DNA of 64,000 nt from an uncultured Prevotella sp. (GCA_946999045.1 CAMQBR010000009.1:1-64000), one strand, 5' to 3'; shown: positions 46,798 through 56,119, numbered from the stretch's first letter. Notes: a model not told the origin generated them from the sequence alone. Program-made: numbers and translations.

Positions 46798-48985
46798 ATC
46801 TAATAAACAGCAGTTCGCGATATTTAGGCAACGTCCATAACTCATCACTTACTATCAATTCTAGTTTATCTATCTGATAACGGATGGTTTCTAACTTAGG
46901 CGCGACCGTATCATGATAAGCAATTGCCTTTTCACGCTCGGATGTTACCTTGTTAGCAACCTTGCGAGCCTCTATCAATTCTTCAACCCCTGTCTCTATA
47001 GCTTGGGTACGTTTGGCTATCTCACGAATAATCTTTTTGTTACGACAAGTAAGCTGTTCAGCTTCAGTCTTGTCAAAGATATCGAACATACGACTCACAT
47101 TTTGAGCCAGCTGACTTTGATAATGAGTTGCCACTGGGATAATATGGTTCATAGAAAGGTCTCCCATTACACGAGCTTCTATTTGTATTTTTTTAGTATA
47201 TGTCTCCCATTTTACCTCATTACGAGCCACCAACTCGTTGTGCGACATCACTCCTGTACTCTCAAACATTGCAATGCTTTGCGCATCGAGATAACGATCA
47301 AATATCATGGGACAACTATCCTCACAATCCAATCCACGGTGTTGAGCCTCTTCTACCCACTCTTTGCTGTAGCCGTTGCCATCGAAGCGAATAGGTTTGC
47401 AGGTTTTAATATCCTCACGTACAATATCAATAATAGCCGAAGTTTTGTCTTCGCCCTGCGCAATAAGCTTATCTACACGTTGTTTAAAATAGTGCAGCAC
47501 ATCTGCCATAGCAGCATTCAATACAATGATAGCACAAGCGCAATTGGCTTCTGAGCCTACAGCTCTAAACTCAAAACGGTTACCTGTAAACGCAAACGGA
47601 CTGGTTCGGTTACGGTCGGTGTTATCAATAAGCAGTTCTGGAATTTCAGGTATATCCAGTTTCATACCTTGTTTGCCGTCTAAAGTAAACAAATCTTCCT
47701 TATCAGCAGCTTCTATATGATGCAATAAATCGGAAAGTTGCTTGCCCAAGAAAGATGAGATAATGGCAGGAGGTGCCTCGTTTGCTCCTAATCGATGAGC
47801 ATTAGTAGCACTCATAATAGAGGCTTTGAGCAATCCATTATACTTATACACGCTCATTAACGTTTCTACCAAGAATGCCACAAAGCGCAAATTAGCTTCA
47901 GGTGTTTTACCTGGTGCATGCAGCAAAACGCCTGTATCGGTACTCAAACTCCAGTTACAATGCTTGCCACTACCATTGATACCAGCAAATGGCTTCTCGT
48001 GTAACAGCACATGAAAGCCATGCTTTCGAGCTACACGCTTCATCAGCGACATAAGCAACATATTATGATCATTAGACAAATTGCACTCTTCAAAGATAGG
48101 AGCCAACTCAAATTGATTGGGAGCTACCTCGTTATGACGTGTTTTACAAGGAATTCCTAATTCAAGTGCACGTATCTCTAAATCTTTCATAAATGCTTGA
48201 ACACGCTCTGGAATGGTTCCCAGATAATGATCTTCCATCTGTTGATTCTTAGCAGAATCGTGTCCCATCAGAGTTCTTCCCGTTAACATCAAGTCTGGGC
48301 GAGCATGATATAAATCTTCGTCCACTAAAAAATACTCTTGCTCCCAACCCAAATTAGTGTGAACTTTCTTTACATTTTCATCAAAATACTGGCATACTGC
48401 CGTTGCTGCCAAGTCAACAGCACGCAACGAACGCAGCAAAGGAGCCTTGTAATCGAGAGCTTCTCCTGTATAAGATATAAAAATAGTGGGAATGCAAAGT
48501 GTATCGTCAATGATAAAAACTGGAGAGGTGGGGTCCCAAGCTGAATAGCCACGCGCCTCGAAAGTATTACGAATGCCTCCATTAGGGAACGAAGAAGAAT
48601 CGGCTTCTTGCTGTACCAGTAATTTTCCGCTAAACTCTTCTATTATGCCCCCTTTATCATCAAACTCTACAAAGGCATCGTGTTTTTCGGCAGTTCCCTC
48701 GGTTAAAGGCTGAAACCAGTGCGTATAATGCGTAACACCATTTTCTTGTGCCCAGTGCTTCATTCCTGTAGCTACTGCATCGGCTATAGCTCTGTCAAAA
48801 TGAGCACCGTTGTCAATAACATCAGATAGTTGCTGATATATATCTTCGGGTAGATATTTTTGCATTTTTGCACGATTGAAAACATATTTACCAAAATACT
48901 CTGAAGGGTGCTCTTTAGGTATTTTTACTACTAAAGGCACTTTTTTTGATGCTTCTGCAACAACTTGAAATCTGAAATTATCCAT
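46796..48985 (-). CDS. glnN: Glutamine synthetase type III
   Basis: A 729-residue cytoplasmic enzyme making glutamine from glutamate, ammonia and ATP. It is the GSIII form first described in Bacteroides fragilis, with a length identical to that family. Visible blocks include FYFVDEDLYHARPDLML-like text, LGTIPERVQAFMKDLE, RHNEVAPNQFELAPIFEE, GINGSGKHCNWSLSTDTG and NRTSPFAFTGNRFEFRAVGS. The start at 48985 (MDNFRFQVVAEASKK) is chosen over 49042 because a -7 box (49044-49051) places transcription start close to 49037. The stop codon is contiguous with a TIR repeat. Confidence 0.95.
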   Translation of the reverse strand: MDNFRFQVVAEASKKVPLVVKIPKEHPSEYFGKYVFNRAKMQKYLPEDIYQQLSDVIDNGAHFDRAIADAVATGMKHWAQENGVTHYTHWFQPLTEGTAEKHDAFVEFDDKGGIIEEFSGKLLVQQEADSSSFPNGGIRNTFEARGYSAWDPTSPVFIIDDTLCIPTIFISYTGEALDYKAPLLRSLRAVDLAATAVCQYFDENVKKVHTNLGWEQEYFLVDEDLYHARPDLMLTGRTLMGHDSAKNQQMEDHYLGTIPERVQAFMKDLEIRALELGIPCKTRHNEVAPNQFELAPIFEECNLSNDHNMLLMSLMKRVARKHGFHVLLHEKPFAGINGSGKHCNWSLSTDTGVLLHAPGKTPEANLRFVAFLVETLMSVYKYNGLLKASIMSATNAHRLGANEAPPAIISSFLGKQLSDLLHHIEAADKEDLFTLDGKQGMKLDIPEIPELLIDNTDRNRTSPFAFTGNRFEFRAVGSEANCACAIIVLNAAMADVLHYFKQRVDKLIAQGEDKTSAIIDIVREDIKTCKPIRFDGNGYSKEWVEEAQHRGLDCEDSCPMIFDRYLDAQSIAMFESTGVMSHNELVARNEVKWETYTKKIQIEARVMGDLSMNHIIPVATHYQSQLAQNVSRMFDIFDKTEAEQLTCRNKKIIREIAKRTQAIETGVEELIEARKVANKVTSEREKAIAYHDTVAPKLETIRYQIDKLELIVSDELWTLPKYRELLFIR

Positions 48986-49043
48986 TGCTTTTATATATAG
49001 TATTAATATCGCTTTATCATCTATAGCTATATAATAGCTCATG

Positions 49044-49051
49044 CAAAATTA
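49044..49051 (-). promoter_or_regulatory. glnN -7 box
   Basis: TAATTTTG on the minus strand fits TAnnTTTG; no clear -33 was found. The leader would be about 50 nt. Confidence 0.5.
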
Positions 49052-49234
49052 CAATAAAAAATAAAAAATATTACCTTTTTGTTGTATTTTTGAAATAAAA
49101 AGTAACGCATATATCATAACATATACGAAAAAGGAAACAGCACAAAAGCTTAGATTTCATTGCCTTTTAGGGTAATTTTACAGCATTCTTGTACTATAAA
49201 CTCATGCCACATAGAAAAAAACGAGAAGGATAAT

Positions 49235-49265
49235 TTTGTTTTTCATACATAAATCCCTATTTTTG
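49235..49265 (+). promoter_or_regulatory. promoter of the DUF4254-GT9 operon
   Basis: TTTG (49235-49238), a 19-base spacer and TATTTTTG (49258-49265). The leader is about 90 nt. Confidence 0.75.
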
Positions 49266-49360
49266 CAAAAAATAAACTGCACATGAGCAAAATAAAACTA
49301 TTTTGCTTATAGAATGCAGTATTTTACTTTACCTAGAAATAACTAAAAGAACTAAGAAAT

Positions 49361-49966
49361 ATGTCATTCAGCGAACAGTGTAATAAGATATTCAATCAAG
49401 CTATTGATGACTATCATGTAAAAGACGATATTGATACACCTATTAATAATCCGTACGAAAGAAATTCTATCGAAAATAGGTTGTACCTGAAGTGTTGGAT
49501 TGATACGGTACAATGGCACTTTGAAGATATTATCCGCAATCCCCACATCGATCCTGTAGATGCATTATCACTGAAAAGGCGTATTGACCGCTCTAATCAA
49601 GATCGTACAGACCTTGTTGAGCAAATTGATAGTTACTTCAGACAGTTGTACAGCAATGTAAAAGTGTTACCTAATGCTCGTATCAATACAGAAAGTCCAG
49701 CATGGGCTGTTGACCGTTTGTCAATTCTTGCATTGAAAATATACCACATGTGCGAGCAGGTAGAACGCAAAGACACTACACAAGAGCATATAGATAAATG
49801 TGCTGCCAAACTAAATATATTGCTTGAACAACAAAAGGATTTGGGAACGGCTATTGACCAATTATTAGAAGACATCGAAGCAGGACGCAAATATATGAAA
49901 GTGTACCGACAGATGAAAATGTACAACGACCCTTCTACCAATCCAGTTCTCTACAAAAATAAATGA
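49361..49966 (+). CDS. DUF4254 domain protein
   Basis: A 201-residue soluble, highly helical protein matching the DUF4254 pattern: NPYERNSIENRLYLKCWIDTVQWHFEDIIR, then RRIDRSNQDRTDLVEQID and INTESPAWAVDRLSILALKIYHM. The function is unknown. It overlaps the downstream heptosyltransferase-like gene by four bases (ATGA), a coupling that suggests a role in LPS or glycan assembly with that enzyme. No catalytic motif was recognised. Confidence 0.85.
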   Translation: MSFSEQCNKIFNQAIDDYHVKDDIDTPINNPYERNSIENRLYLKCWIDTVQWHFEDIIRNPHIDPVDALSLKRRIDRSNQDRTDLVEQIDSYFRQLYSNVKVLPNARINTESPAWAVDRLSILALKIYHMCEQVERKDTTQEHIDKCAAKLNILLEQQKDLGTAIDQLLEDIEAGRKYMKVYRQMKMYNDPSTNPVLYKNK

Positions 49967-51021
49967 AGACAGAGCACATACTCATTATACGCTTCTCTGC
50001 AATGGGCGATGTTGCCATGACTGTGCCAGTGGTTTACTCATTGGCACGCCAATATCCCCATTTACGTATCAGTGTATTGAGCAAGCCTTTTGCTCATGCT
50101 TTTTATGATGAGTTGGCTCCAAATGTAGAGTTTATGGCTGCCGACCTAAAGAATGATTACCAGCATATTAGAGGACTTAACAAACTATTTCGCCGATTGA
50201 TAGCCAAACAGTTTACCGCTATTGCAGATTTTCATGATGTATTGCGAACCAAATATCTGCGCCTACGCTTCTGTTTAGACGGCGGATTTAAGGTAGCACA
50301 TATCAACAAACACCACACAGAAAAACGTTTGCTTACAAAAAAAGAGAGCAAACGTCTTACCCCCATACAATCATCCTTTCAAAACTATGCCGATGTATTA
50401 GCACAGTTAGGTTATCCTATTCATATCCAATTTACATCCATTTTTGAAGACAAAGATATTTCTCTTAAAGCATTAACCGAGAACATAGGCGAGCGAAAGT
50501 GCCATGAATATTGGATAGGTATAGCTCCGTTTGCAGCTCACAAAGGAAAAATCTATCCTCTACCCTTAATGGAAAATACTATACACAACATACAGGAAAG
50601 ATATAAAAACATACGTATCTTTCTGTTTGGCGGCAGCGATGCTGAAAAGAACATACTAACACAATGGACACAAAAATACAACTGTTGTACCAGTGTTCCT
50701 TGCGTACTCAAAGGCTTGCAGCAAGAATTAATATTAATGAGCCAATTGAATGCCATGATTAGCATGGACAGTGCCAATATGCACTTGGCATCACTCGTTA
50801 ACATACCTGTTATCAGTATTTGGGGAGCCACGCATCCCTACGCAGGTTTTATGGGTTGGAATCAGTCTATCAATAATGCCGTACAAATAGATATGTCGTG
50901 CCGTCCCTGCTCTATTTATGGTAACAAGCCCTGCTTCCGAGAAGACTATGCTTGTCTGAATAATATAAAAAGCAAACAAATTATAAAAAAACTGGATAAG
51001 ATATTGAACACAAAAAACTAA
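49963..51021 (+). CDS. Glycosyltransferase family 9 (heptosyltransferase-like)
   Basis: A 352-residue GT-B enzyme. The N-terminus ILIIRFSAMGDVAMTVPVVYSLARQYP is the GT9 acceptor-domain signature. The C-terminal domain includes GIAPFAAHKGKIYPL, LFGGSDAEKNIL, SMDSANMHLASLVNIPVISIWGATHP and the final ...RPCSIYGNKPC. It should add heptose or another sugar to the LPS inner core on the cytoplasmic face. It is co-translated with DUF4254 (4-base overlap). Confidence 0.92.
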   Translation: MKTEHILIIRFSAMGDVAMTVPVVYSLARQYPHLRISVLSKPFAHAFYDELAPNVEFMAADLKNDYQHIRGLNKLFRRLIAKQFTAIADFHDVLRTKYLRLRFCLDGGFKVAHINKHHTEKRLLTKKESKRLTPIQSSFQNYADVLAQLGYPIHIQFTSIFEDKDISLKALTENIGERKCHEYWIGIAPFAAHKGKIYPLPLMENTIHNIQERYKNIRIFLFGGSDAEKNILTQWTQKYNCCTSVPCVLKGLQQELILMSQLNAMISMDSANMHLASLVNIPVISIWGATHPYAGFMGWNQSINNAVQIDMSCRPCSIYGNKPCFREDYACLNNIKSKQIIKKLDKILNTKN

Positions 51022-51247
51022 AATTCTGGTTTAAACAAAAAAGAGAAAAATACATCCCAGCTACTTAAAAGAATTTTCATTAGGTGATATAAACACTATA
51101 AACATACCAATAAGGAAACACCTTTCTAAAAATATTTCGCTAAATATACTGGTGTGTTGAAAGTTTATATTATATCCAACTTAATTTGATACTTTCGCTA
51201 AATATAAAAAAATCCTGCGTTTTTCTACCCTTTCGCTACCCAGCAAA

Positions 51248-51287
51248 ATAATAACGGCTGACAACTCATAGAGTATCAGCCATTATT
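51248..51287 (-). terminator. terminator downstream of tRNA-Leu
   Basis: On the minus strand AATAATGGCTGA...TCAGCCGTTATT forms a hairpin directly after the tRNA 3' end, followed by ATTTT. Confidence 0.6.
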
Positions 51288-51289
51288 TG

Positions 51290-51371
51290 TACCCAGACCC
51301 GGGCTCGAACCGGGATGGGTTGCCCCACTGGTGTTTGAGACCAGCGCGTCTACCTATTCCGCCATCTGGGC
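51290..51371 (-). tRNA. tRNA-Leu (anticodon CAA)
   Basis: An 82-base tRNA with long variable arm. The acceptor stem GCCCAGA pairs with TCTGGGT. The anticodon stem-loop CTGGT-CTCAAAC-ACCAG gives anticodon CAA, reading UUG. The T arm CCGGTTCGAGCCCGG is intact. CCA is not encoded. Upstream (minus-strand 5' side) lies a short AT-rich region with no other tRNA. The neighbouring 51022-51240 contains only the word TTTCGCTAAATATA twice (51135, 51193). Confidence 0.95.
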
Positions 51372-51494
51372 TTAAATTCGGCTGCAAAGATACATTGTTT
51401 TTCTGATCTATGCAAATATTTTATAAAAAAGTTGAGAGAAAAAAAGGGGGACTTATCAATTAATCAGGCGCGATTGATAAATTCAAACTTTTAT

Positions 51495-51525
51495 TTTGTA
51501 TTATCTTTTATTTCGTGTATCTTTG
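51495..51525 (+). promoter_or_regulatory. promoter of the AspT-like transporter operon
   Basis: TTTG (51495-51498), a 19-base spacer and TATCTTTG (51518-51525), matching the consensus exactly. Confidence 0.75.
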
Positions 51526-51625
51526 CTAACAACAAAAAAATTGATTAATCAATAGGCGCAACACAGGCATATTATTGCGATAGATAAGCGTGTATATAGT
51601 GTGCTGTGTCATAATTATTTTTACT

Positions 51626-53287
51626 GTGGATTGGATAAACGGTCTTTTTACCATTCATTCATCTGTGCAGACGGTAGTAATCATATCGTTGATTATTGCT
51701 GCGGGTATGGCATTGAATAAGTTCAAGCTCATGGGTATATCCTTGGGCATATCATTTGTATTCTTTGTTGGAATTGTTGCAGGAAACATAGGATTAACTA
51801 TTGATTCTACAACTCTCTATTACATTGAAACTTTTGGACTGGTTTTGTTTGTGTACACCTTAGGACTACATGTGGGGCCTAACTTCTTTGGAGCATTTAA
51901 ACACGAAGGTACTATATATAATATTTGGGGCTTAGCTCTTGTAATATTAGGTACTATTCTCGCTATTATACTCTGTCCACTTACGGGCATTTCTCTGCCA
52001 GATATGGTAGGATTGCTATGTGGAGCCACCACCAACACACCTGCTTTAGGTGCTGCCCAACAAGCGTTAGGACACTTAGGATTACCTTCAGGAAGTGTAG
52101 CTTTGGCTACAGCAGTAACCTATCCTTTAGGAGTTATAGGTGTGATATTGGCTATTTTGTTAATGAGAAAAACGGTTGTCAAACCAAGCGACATAGAACC
52201 CAAAGCCATTAACGATGAAAATCATACATTTGTTTCCCAATTCTTGGTTATTAATCCTGCCATAGAAGGGCGCACCATTGGGCAGTTAGCCATGAGCACA
52301 CCCTTAAAATTTATTGTTTCTCGTATATGGCGTATGGGAGAAGTATTGGTACCCAAGGCAAACACCAAAGTACATACGGGCGATAATCTGTTAGTAGTAA
52401 CTAATAAAGAATCGGTAGAAGGACTGGAAATCTTATTTGGTAAAAGGGTTGAGCGCGATTGGAACAAAGACAAAATAGACTGGAATTACATTGATTCTAA
52501 TGTAGAATCTCGTGTAATTGTACTCTCTAAGCCCGTACTCAATGGCAAACTATTGGGCAGAATACACCTAAGAGAAACCTATGGAGTAAACGTTAGCAGA
52601 GTAATTCGCGGAGACGTAAAACTTTTGGCTACAAACGATTTACGATTACAATATGGCGACAGGCTCACTATTGTGGGCGAGCCAAAAGCAGTAAATAGTG
52701 CAGAACACTTCTTAGGCAACTCGGTTAAAACCCTCAACGAGCCTAATGTAGGCAACATTTTCTTTGGAATGGTTCTAGGTTTGATATTAGGTTCAATACC
52801 TATCTCCATACCTGGAATGGACTCTCCTATCCGACTTGGTATTGCTGGTGGACCTATTATCATGGGTATCTTGGTAGGAGCATTAGGTCCACGCATTCAC
52901 TTTTTATCTTACACCACACGCTCTGCATCGCTTATGTTACGCCGTGTAGGATTGGCTATGTACTTAGCTTGCCTAGGACTAGATGCAGGTAAAGGCTTTC
53001 TGGAAACCATTATCCGCCCAGAAGGACTGCTATGGGTGGGCATAGGATTTATATTAACCGTTGTTCCTGTACTCATCATAGGCTTGTTGTCTTTACGAAC
53101 TAAAAAATTTGATTATGGCACTATCTGCGGAATACTGTGCGGAGCCATGGCAAACCCTATGGCATTAGCATACGCCAACGACAACTTAGAAGGCGATGCT
53201 GCAAGCATTAGTTATGCCACAGTATACCCTATAGGTATGTTTATACGTGTTATTATTGCCCAGATATTAATAATGTTTTTTGTATAA
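51626..53287 (+). CDS. AspT/YidE-family putative transporter with two TrkA-C (RCK_C) domains
   Basis: A 553-residue inner-membrane protein of the aspartate-alanine-exchanger fold. Two hydrophobic halves of about five TMs (one starting LIIAAGMALNKFKLMGISLG, the other NIFFGMVLGLILGSIPISIPG) flank two cytosolic RCK_C domains (GRTIGQLAMSTPLKFIVSRI; GKLLGRIHLRETYGVNVSRV). The repeated GLVLFVYTLGLHVGP and LAMYLACLGLDAGKGF are family marks. The GTG at 51626 (VDWINGLFTIHSSVQT) corresponds to the start of relatives and is preferred over 51590. Anion or amino-acid exchange is likely, but the substrate is unknown. The next gene starts three bases after its stop. Confidence 0.85.
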   Translation: MDWINGLFTIHSSVQTVVIISLIIAAGMALNKFKLMGISLGISFVFFVGIVAGNIGLTIDSTTLYYIETFGLVLFVYTLGLHVGPNFFGAFKHEGTIYNIWGLALVILGTILAIILCPLTGISLPDMVGLLCGATTNTPALGAAQQALGHLGLPSGSVALATAVTYPLGVIGVILAILLMRKTVVKPSDIEPKAINDENHTFVSQFLVINPAIEGRTIGQLAMSTPLKFIVSRIWRMGEVLVPKANTKVHTGDNLLVVTNKESVEGLEILFGKRVERDWNKDKIDWNYIDSNVESRVIVLSKPVLNGKLLGRIHLRETYGVNVSRVIRGDVKLLATNDLRLQYGDRLTIVGEPKAVNSAEHFLGNSVKTLNEPNVGNIFFGMVLGLILGSIPISIPGMDSPIRLGIAGGPIIMGILVGALGPRIHFLSYTTRSASLMLRRVGLAMYLACLGLDAGKGFLETIIRPEGLLWVGIGFILTVVPVLIIGLLSLRTKKFDYGTICGILCGAMANPMALAYANDNLEGDAASISYATVYPIGMFIRVIIAQILIMFFV

Positions 53288-53290
53288 GAT

Positions 53291-55171
53291 ATGAAAACTC
53301 GCTTTAGATATTTCTTTCAAACGCTTTTTACATTCGTACTTTTGTTCATTGTACAAAAGCCACTTTTTATGCTATTCCATATCACTCTCTTTAAACAATA
53401 TAGTTTTAAAGACTGGTTGCAGGTGCCATACCATGCTTTATGGCAAGATATATCTATAGCAGCATGTCTTACACTTATCCCCTCCATACTTTTACTAATC
53501 ACAATATGGTCGAGAGCCAAACTATGGAGAAGGTTAGCTAAAATTTATTTTTTCATTGTGTCTCTCGTCATTACCATTGTCTTTATTCTCGATTCCGCTT
53601 TATATTCCTCAGTAGGAAGCCACATCAGAGCTACTCAGTGGAGCATTCTACAGCACACACCAAAAGCCTTATTAGGCCATTTAAGCGCATGGGCTTTTGT
53701 AGGAAGCGTATTAGGTATCTTTATTATATTTGCATTGGTTTTCCGCTTGTTCTACTTTATGCTGAATAGCAACCAATTAGAAAAAAAACTATTACCTCTA
53801 AACAAGCCCTTCTTTACTATTCTTTACCTTATCCTCATTGGCATTATATTTATTCCTACAAAAGGGCTTTTTACCCAACAGCAACAAGAATTATGCAAAG
53901 CTTTCAGCACACATACTATTGTAAATGACGCTGCACTCAATCCGCTATTAAGTATGTTTGACAACACTCATACGCAAGTTGTTCGTACAGAAACAGAAGA
54001 AGATACACTAACAACAAAAGCTCACTACCATTTCATGTCTACTGCTGAGGTGGCAAAGAAAATGAAAACCATGCTTGATCCAGATGTATTGCTAAAAAAA
54101 TACAATGCACCCAAGTTTTGGTTATTAAATACTCCACGCCCTAACATCATTTTTATTATGGTAGATGGACTGTCAATACATAATATGCAATCTGCAAAAA
54201 ATATCACACCTCAACTCAATAAACTTTCTAAAGAAGCATTATACTTCCAACAGTTTTATGCCAACAGCTCTTCAGCTGCCAACGGCATAACAGCTACTCT
54301 CTGTGCACTGCCCAACTTATTTACCAGTACACAGCAAGAAAACCTTTCGCAAATTCTTCAGAAACAACCCTCCTTAATTAAAGAGATGTCTGCTTTAGGA
54401 TACACTACACATTATATATATGGGGGCAACGAAGAAAATGATGAAATTACCACTGCATTAAAAGCCATCGGCATACAAAGCATTACAACAAGTAAGCAGT
54501 TTAACAACAACCAGCTTACAAAGCATGGTGAAGTATACAACCACATATTACTCCACTCATTGCTCACTAATTTAAAACAAGAAAAAAACAAAAAGCCATG
54601 GCTCAAAATAGTACAATTAGCAAGCAATACAGACGCAGAAAACAATTCACTACATCGCTTTAGTAAAAAACAACTCAACACCTTTGCCTACACCGACAAT
54701 TGTATAGGACAATTTATTACACAATGTAAAAAACTACCATTATGGAAGAATACATTGTTTATCATTATGTCAACACATTCCAGCTGTACAACTCAAGCCA
54801 CAAACAAATTTGATACAGAGCGATACCACATTCCTCTGCTCATGTTTGGCGGTGCACTTAAAGGGCCAGGCAACATAGATATCTACGCTTCGCAAACCGA
54901 TGTTGCTGCAACATTATGCGGACAATTAGGCCATTCACATCAAATGTTCAGATATAGCAAAGATATATTTAATCCTGCATCACCCCACTTTGCTTTCTTT
55001 ATGTCGAACAAGCTCTTCGGGTTCTTTGACCAAGCTAACCAAGTTACTTATCATTTACAAAAGAAAACTATCATTCTTAGTCATGGTAATGCCATAAAAG
55101 CCCACCTCAAAAGAGCACAAGCTTTGGTACAAGACATCGCTACTCAACAATATTTTTTTACAGAGCAATAG
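53291..55171 (+). CDS. LTA-synthase-like (sulfatase-fold) membrane protein, predicted inactive
   Basis: A 626-residue protein with four or five N-terminal TM segments (to about residue 200) and an extracytoplasmic alkaline-phosphatase-fold domain from PNIIFIMVDGLS. The fold is kept (ITPQLNKLSKEALYFQQFYANS, YTDNCIGQFI, RYHIPLLMFGGAL, ASQTDVAATLCGQLG), but catalytic sites differ. The position of the Thr nucleophile (family text ANxxRTD/K-G) is Ala329 within ANSSSAANG. The metal pair Asp-His (family ADHG) is T495-H496 in MSTHSS. The substrate-binding SSHEP is missing. It therefore probably does not transfer phosphoglycerol or phosphoethanolamine. It is co-transcribed with the AspT-like gene (3-base gap). 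Confidence 0.8.
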   Translation: MKTRFRYFFQTLFTFVLLFIVQKPLFMLFHITLFKQYSFKDWLQVPYHALWQDISIAACLTLIPSILLLITIWSRAKLWRRLAKIYFFIVSLVITIVFILDSALYSSVGSHIRATQWSILQHTPKALLGHLSAWAFVGSVLGIFIIFALVFRLFYFMLNSNQLEKKLLPLNKPFFTILYLILIGIIFIPTKGLFTQQQQELCKAFSTHTIVNDAALNPLLSMFDNTHTQVVRTETEEDTLTTKAHYHFMSTAEVAKKMKTMLDPDVLLKKYNAPKFWLLNTPRPNIIFIMVDGLSIHNMQSAKNITPQLNKLSKEALYFQQFYANSSSAANGITATLCALPNLFTSTQQENLSQILQKQPSLIKEMSALGYTTHYIYGGNEENDEITTALKAIGIQSITTSKQFNNNQLTKHGEVYNHILLHSLLTNLKQEKNKKPWLKIVQLASNTDAENNSLHRFSKKQLNTFAYTDNCIGQFITQCKKLPLWKNTLFIIMSTHSSCTTQATNKFDTERYHIPLLMFGGALKGPGNIDIYASQTDVAATLCGQLGHSHQMFRYSKDIFNPASPHFAFFMSNKLFGFFDQANQVTYHLQKKTIILSHGNAIKAHLKRAQALVQDIATQQYFFTEQ

Positions 55172-55210
55172 CTCTCGCCTAAAAGTAAAACAAAATACGT
55201 AATATAATAA

Positions 55211-55295
55211 GGATGTTTCTATAAATCAGCTTTGTTAGATTTTTCAAAAATAAGTCAAAAAAAATCTAACAAAGCCAACTTATTATAACTGCCCT
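55211..55295. repeat. short TIR-repeat copy (85 bp)
   Basis: Ends GGATGTTTCTATAAATCAGC and GCCAACTTATTATAACTGCCC with little between. TTTGTTAGATTTTT pairs with AAAAAATCTAACAAA to form a long internal hairpin. Confidence 0.7.
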
Positions 55296-55537
55296 AAAAT
55301 ATTAATTTTACAGCCTAACCAACTGCCCATATAAAAATTGTACAAGTTATATTTTCAAGATTACATAAATGTAAATAATTTTACAAAAAACACCTTCCGT
55401 ATGCACATTATTAGTTTTTCTGTGCAGTAAAAAGCACTTTTTTATTAAAAAGGCTTGTAAATGTGAATAAAAATATGTTCCTTTGCAAATGTATTTTTGG
55501 TTGAGAATAAATTATAAACATTTTAAAATTTACAATT

Positions 55538-55774
55538 ATGTCAGAAATTGAAAGCAAAGTAAAGGCTATTATCGTTGACAAACTTGGTGTTGATGAAGCA
55601 GAAGTTAAACCAGAAGCAAGTTTCACAAACGACCTTGGTGCTGATTCATTGGATACTGTAGAGCTCATTATGGAATTTGAGAAAGAGTTTAACATCTCTA
55701 TTCCAGATGACAAAGCTGAGAAGATTTCTACAGTAGGAGATGCAATTTCTTATATCGAAGAGAATGCAAAATAA
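55538..55774 (+). CDS. acpP: Acyl carrier protein
   Basis: A 78-residue acidic helical protein carrying fatty-acyl intermediates on a 4'-phosphopantetheine attached to Ser37 in [17 protein letters not shown]. The sequence is complete and of normal length. It is followed by its own terminator, then a TIR repeat, then fabF. Confidence 0.98.
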   Translation: MSEIESKVKAIIVDKLGVDEAEVKPEASFTNDLGADSLDTVELIMEFEKEFNISIPDDKAEKISTVGDAISYIEENAK

Positions 55775-55791
55775 TTAAAAGCAACCCATAT

Positions 55792-55829
55792 AATTGAGCT
55801 GAGAGAATATACCTTTCAGCTCAATTTTG
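55792..55829 (+). terminator. acpP terminator
   Basis: AATTGAGCTGA (55792-55802) pairs with TCAGCTCAATT (55816-55826), followed by TTGATTTG. It is placed between acpP and the repeat, so acpP transcripts probably end before fabF. Confidence 0.75.
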
Positions 55830-55838
55830 ATTTGCTTT

Positions 55839-56102
55839 TAAGGGCAGTTCTATAAATTAGCTTTGACTGATTGTAAGACTATTTTTGAGGTCAATTTGTT
55901 TGTGAGTAAAGGAGTATAGCGAGCTATACAACTGAACGAACAAACCAAACAAACCAAAAACGGAGCAAGCCGAATGCAATCAAACTTGTTTGAATTGTTG
56001 AGGCGCAGCCTGTTTTATATAAAAAGAGTCCACAAAATGACAAAACGTAAAAAAGACTGGCATAAAAAACTTTACAGTGATAATTTATAGAACCGCCCTT
56101 AA
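55839..56102. repeat. dispersed TIR repeat, full copy inserted between acpP and fabF
   Basis: Ends TTAAGGGCAGTTCTATAAATTA and TAATTTATAGAACCGCCCTTAA (first quoted in two parts: TTAAGGGCAG + TTCTATAAATTA). The TAGCTTTG at 55858-55865 next to the left end fits a -7 promoter box pointing to fabF. The interior has the partial dyad AGGAGTATAG-CGAG-CTATAC and the AGCAAGCCGAATGCAATC block. The right end lies 18 bases before the fabF ATG. Confidence 0.88.
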
Positions 56103-56119
56103 TCAATTTTTATATATCT

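Noticed and set aside
47200..48544. several ORFs on the strand opposite glnN
   Set aside because: They are antisense shadows of a well-supported 729-residue gene.
51135..51206. Attachment site next to tRNA-Leu
   Set aside because: The repeated word TTTCGCTAAATATA is not part of the tRNA, and no integrase or element boundary is present.
53291..55171. Active lipoteichoic-acid synthase
   Set aside because: The nucleophile Thr, metal-ligand Asp and substrate-binding His motifs are all replaced.
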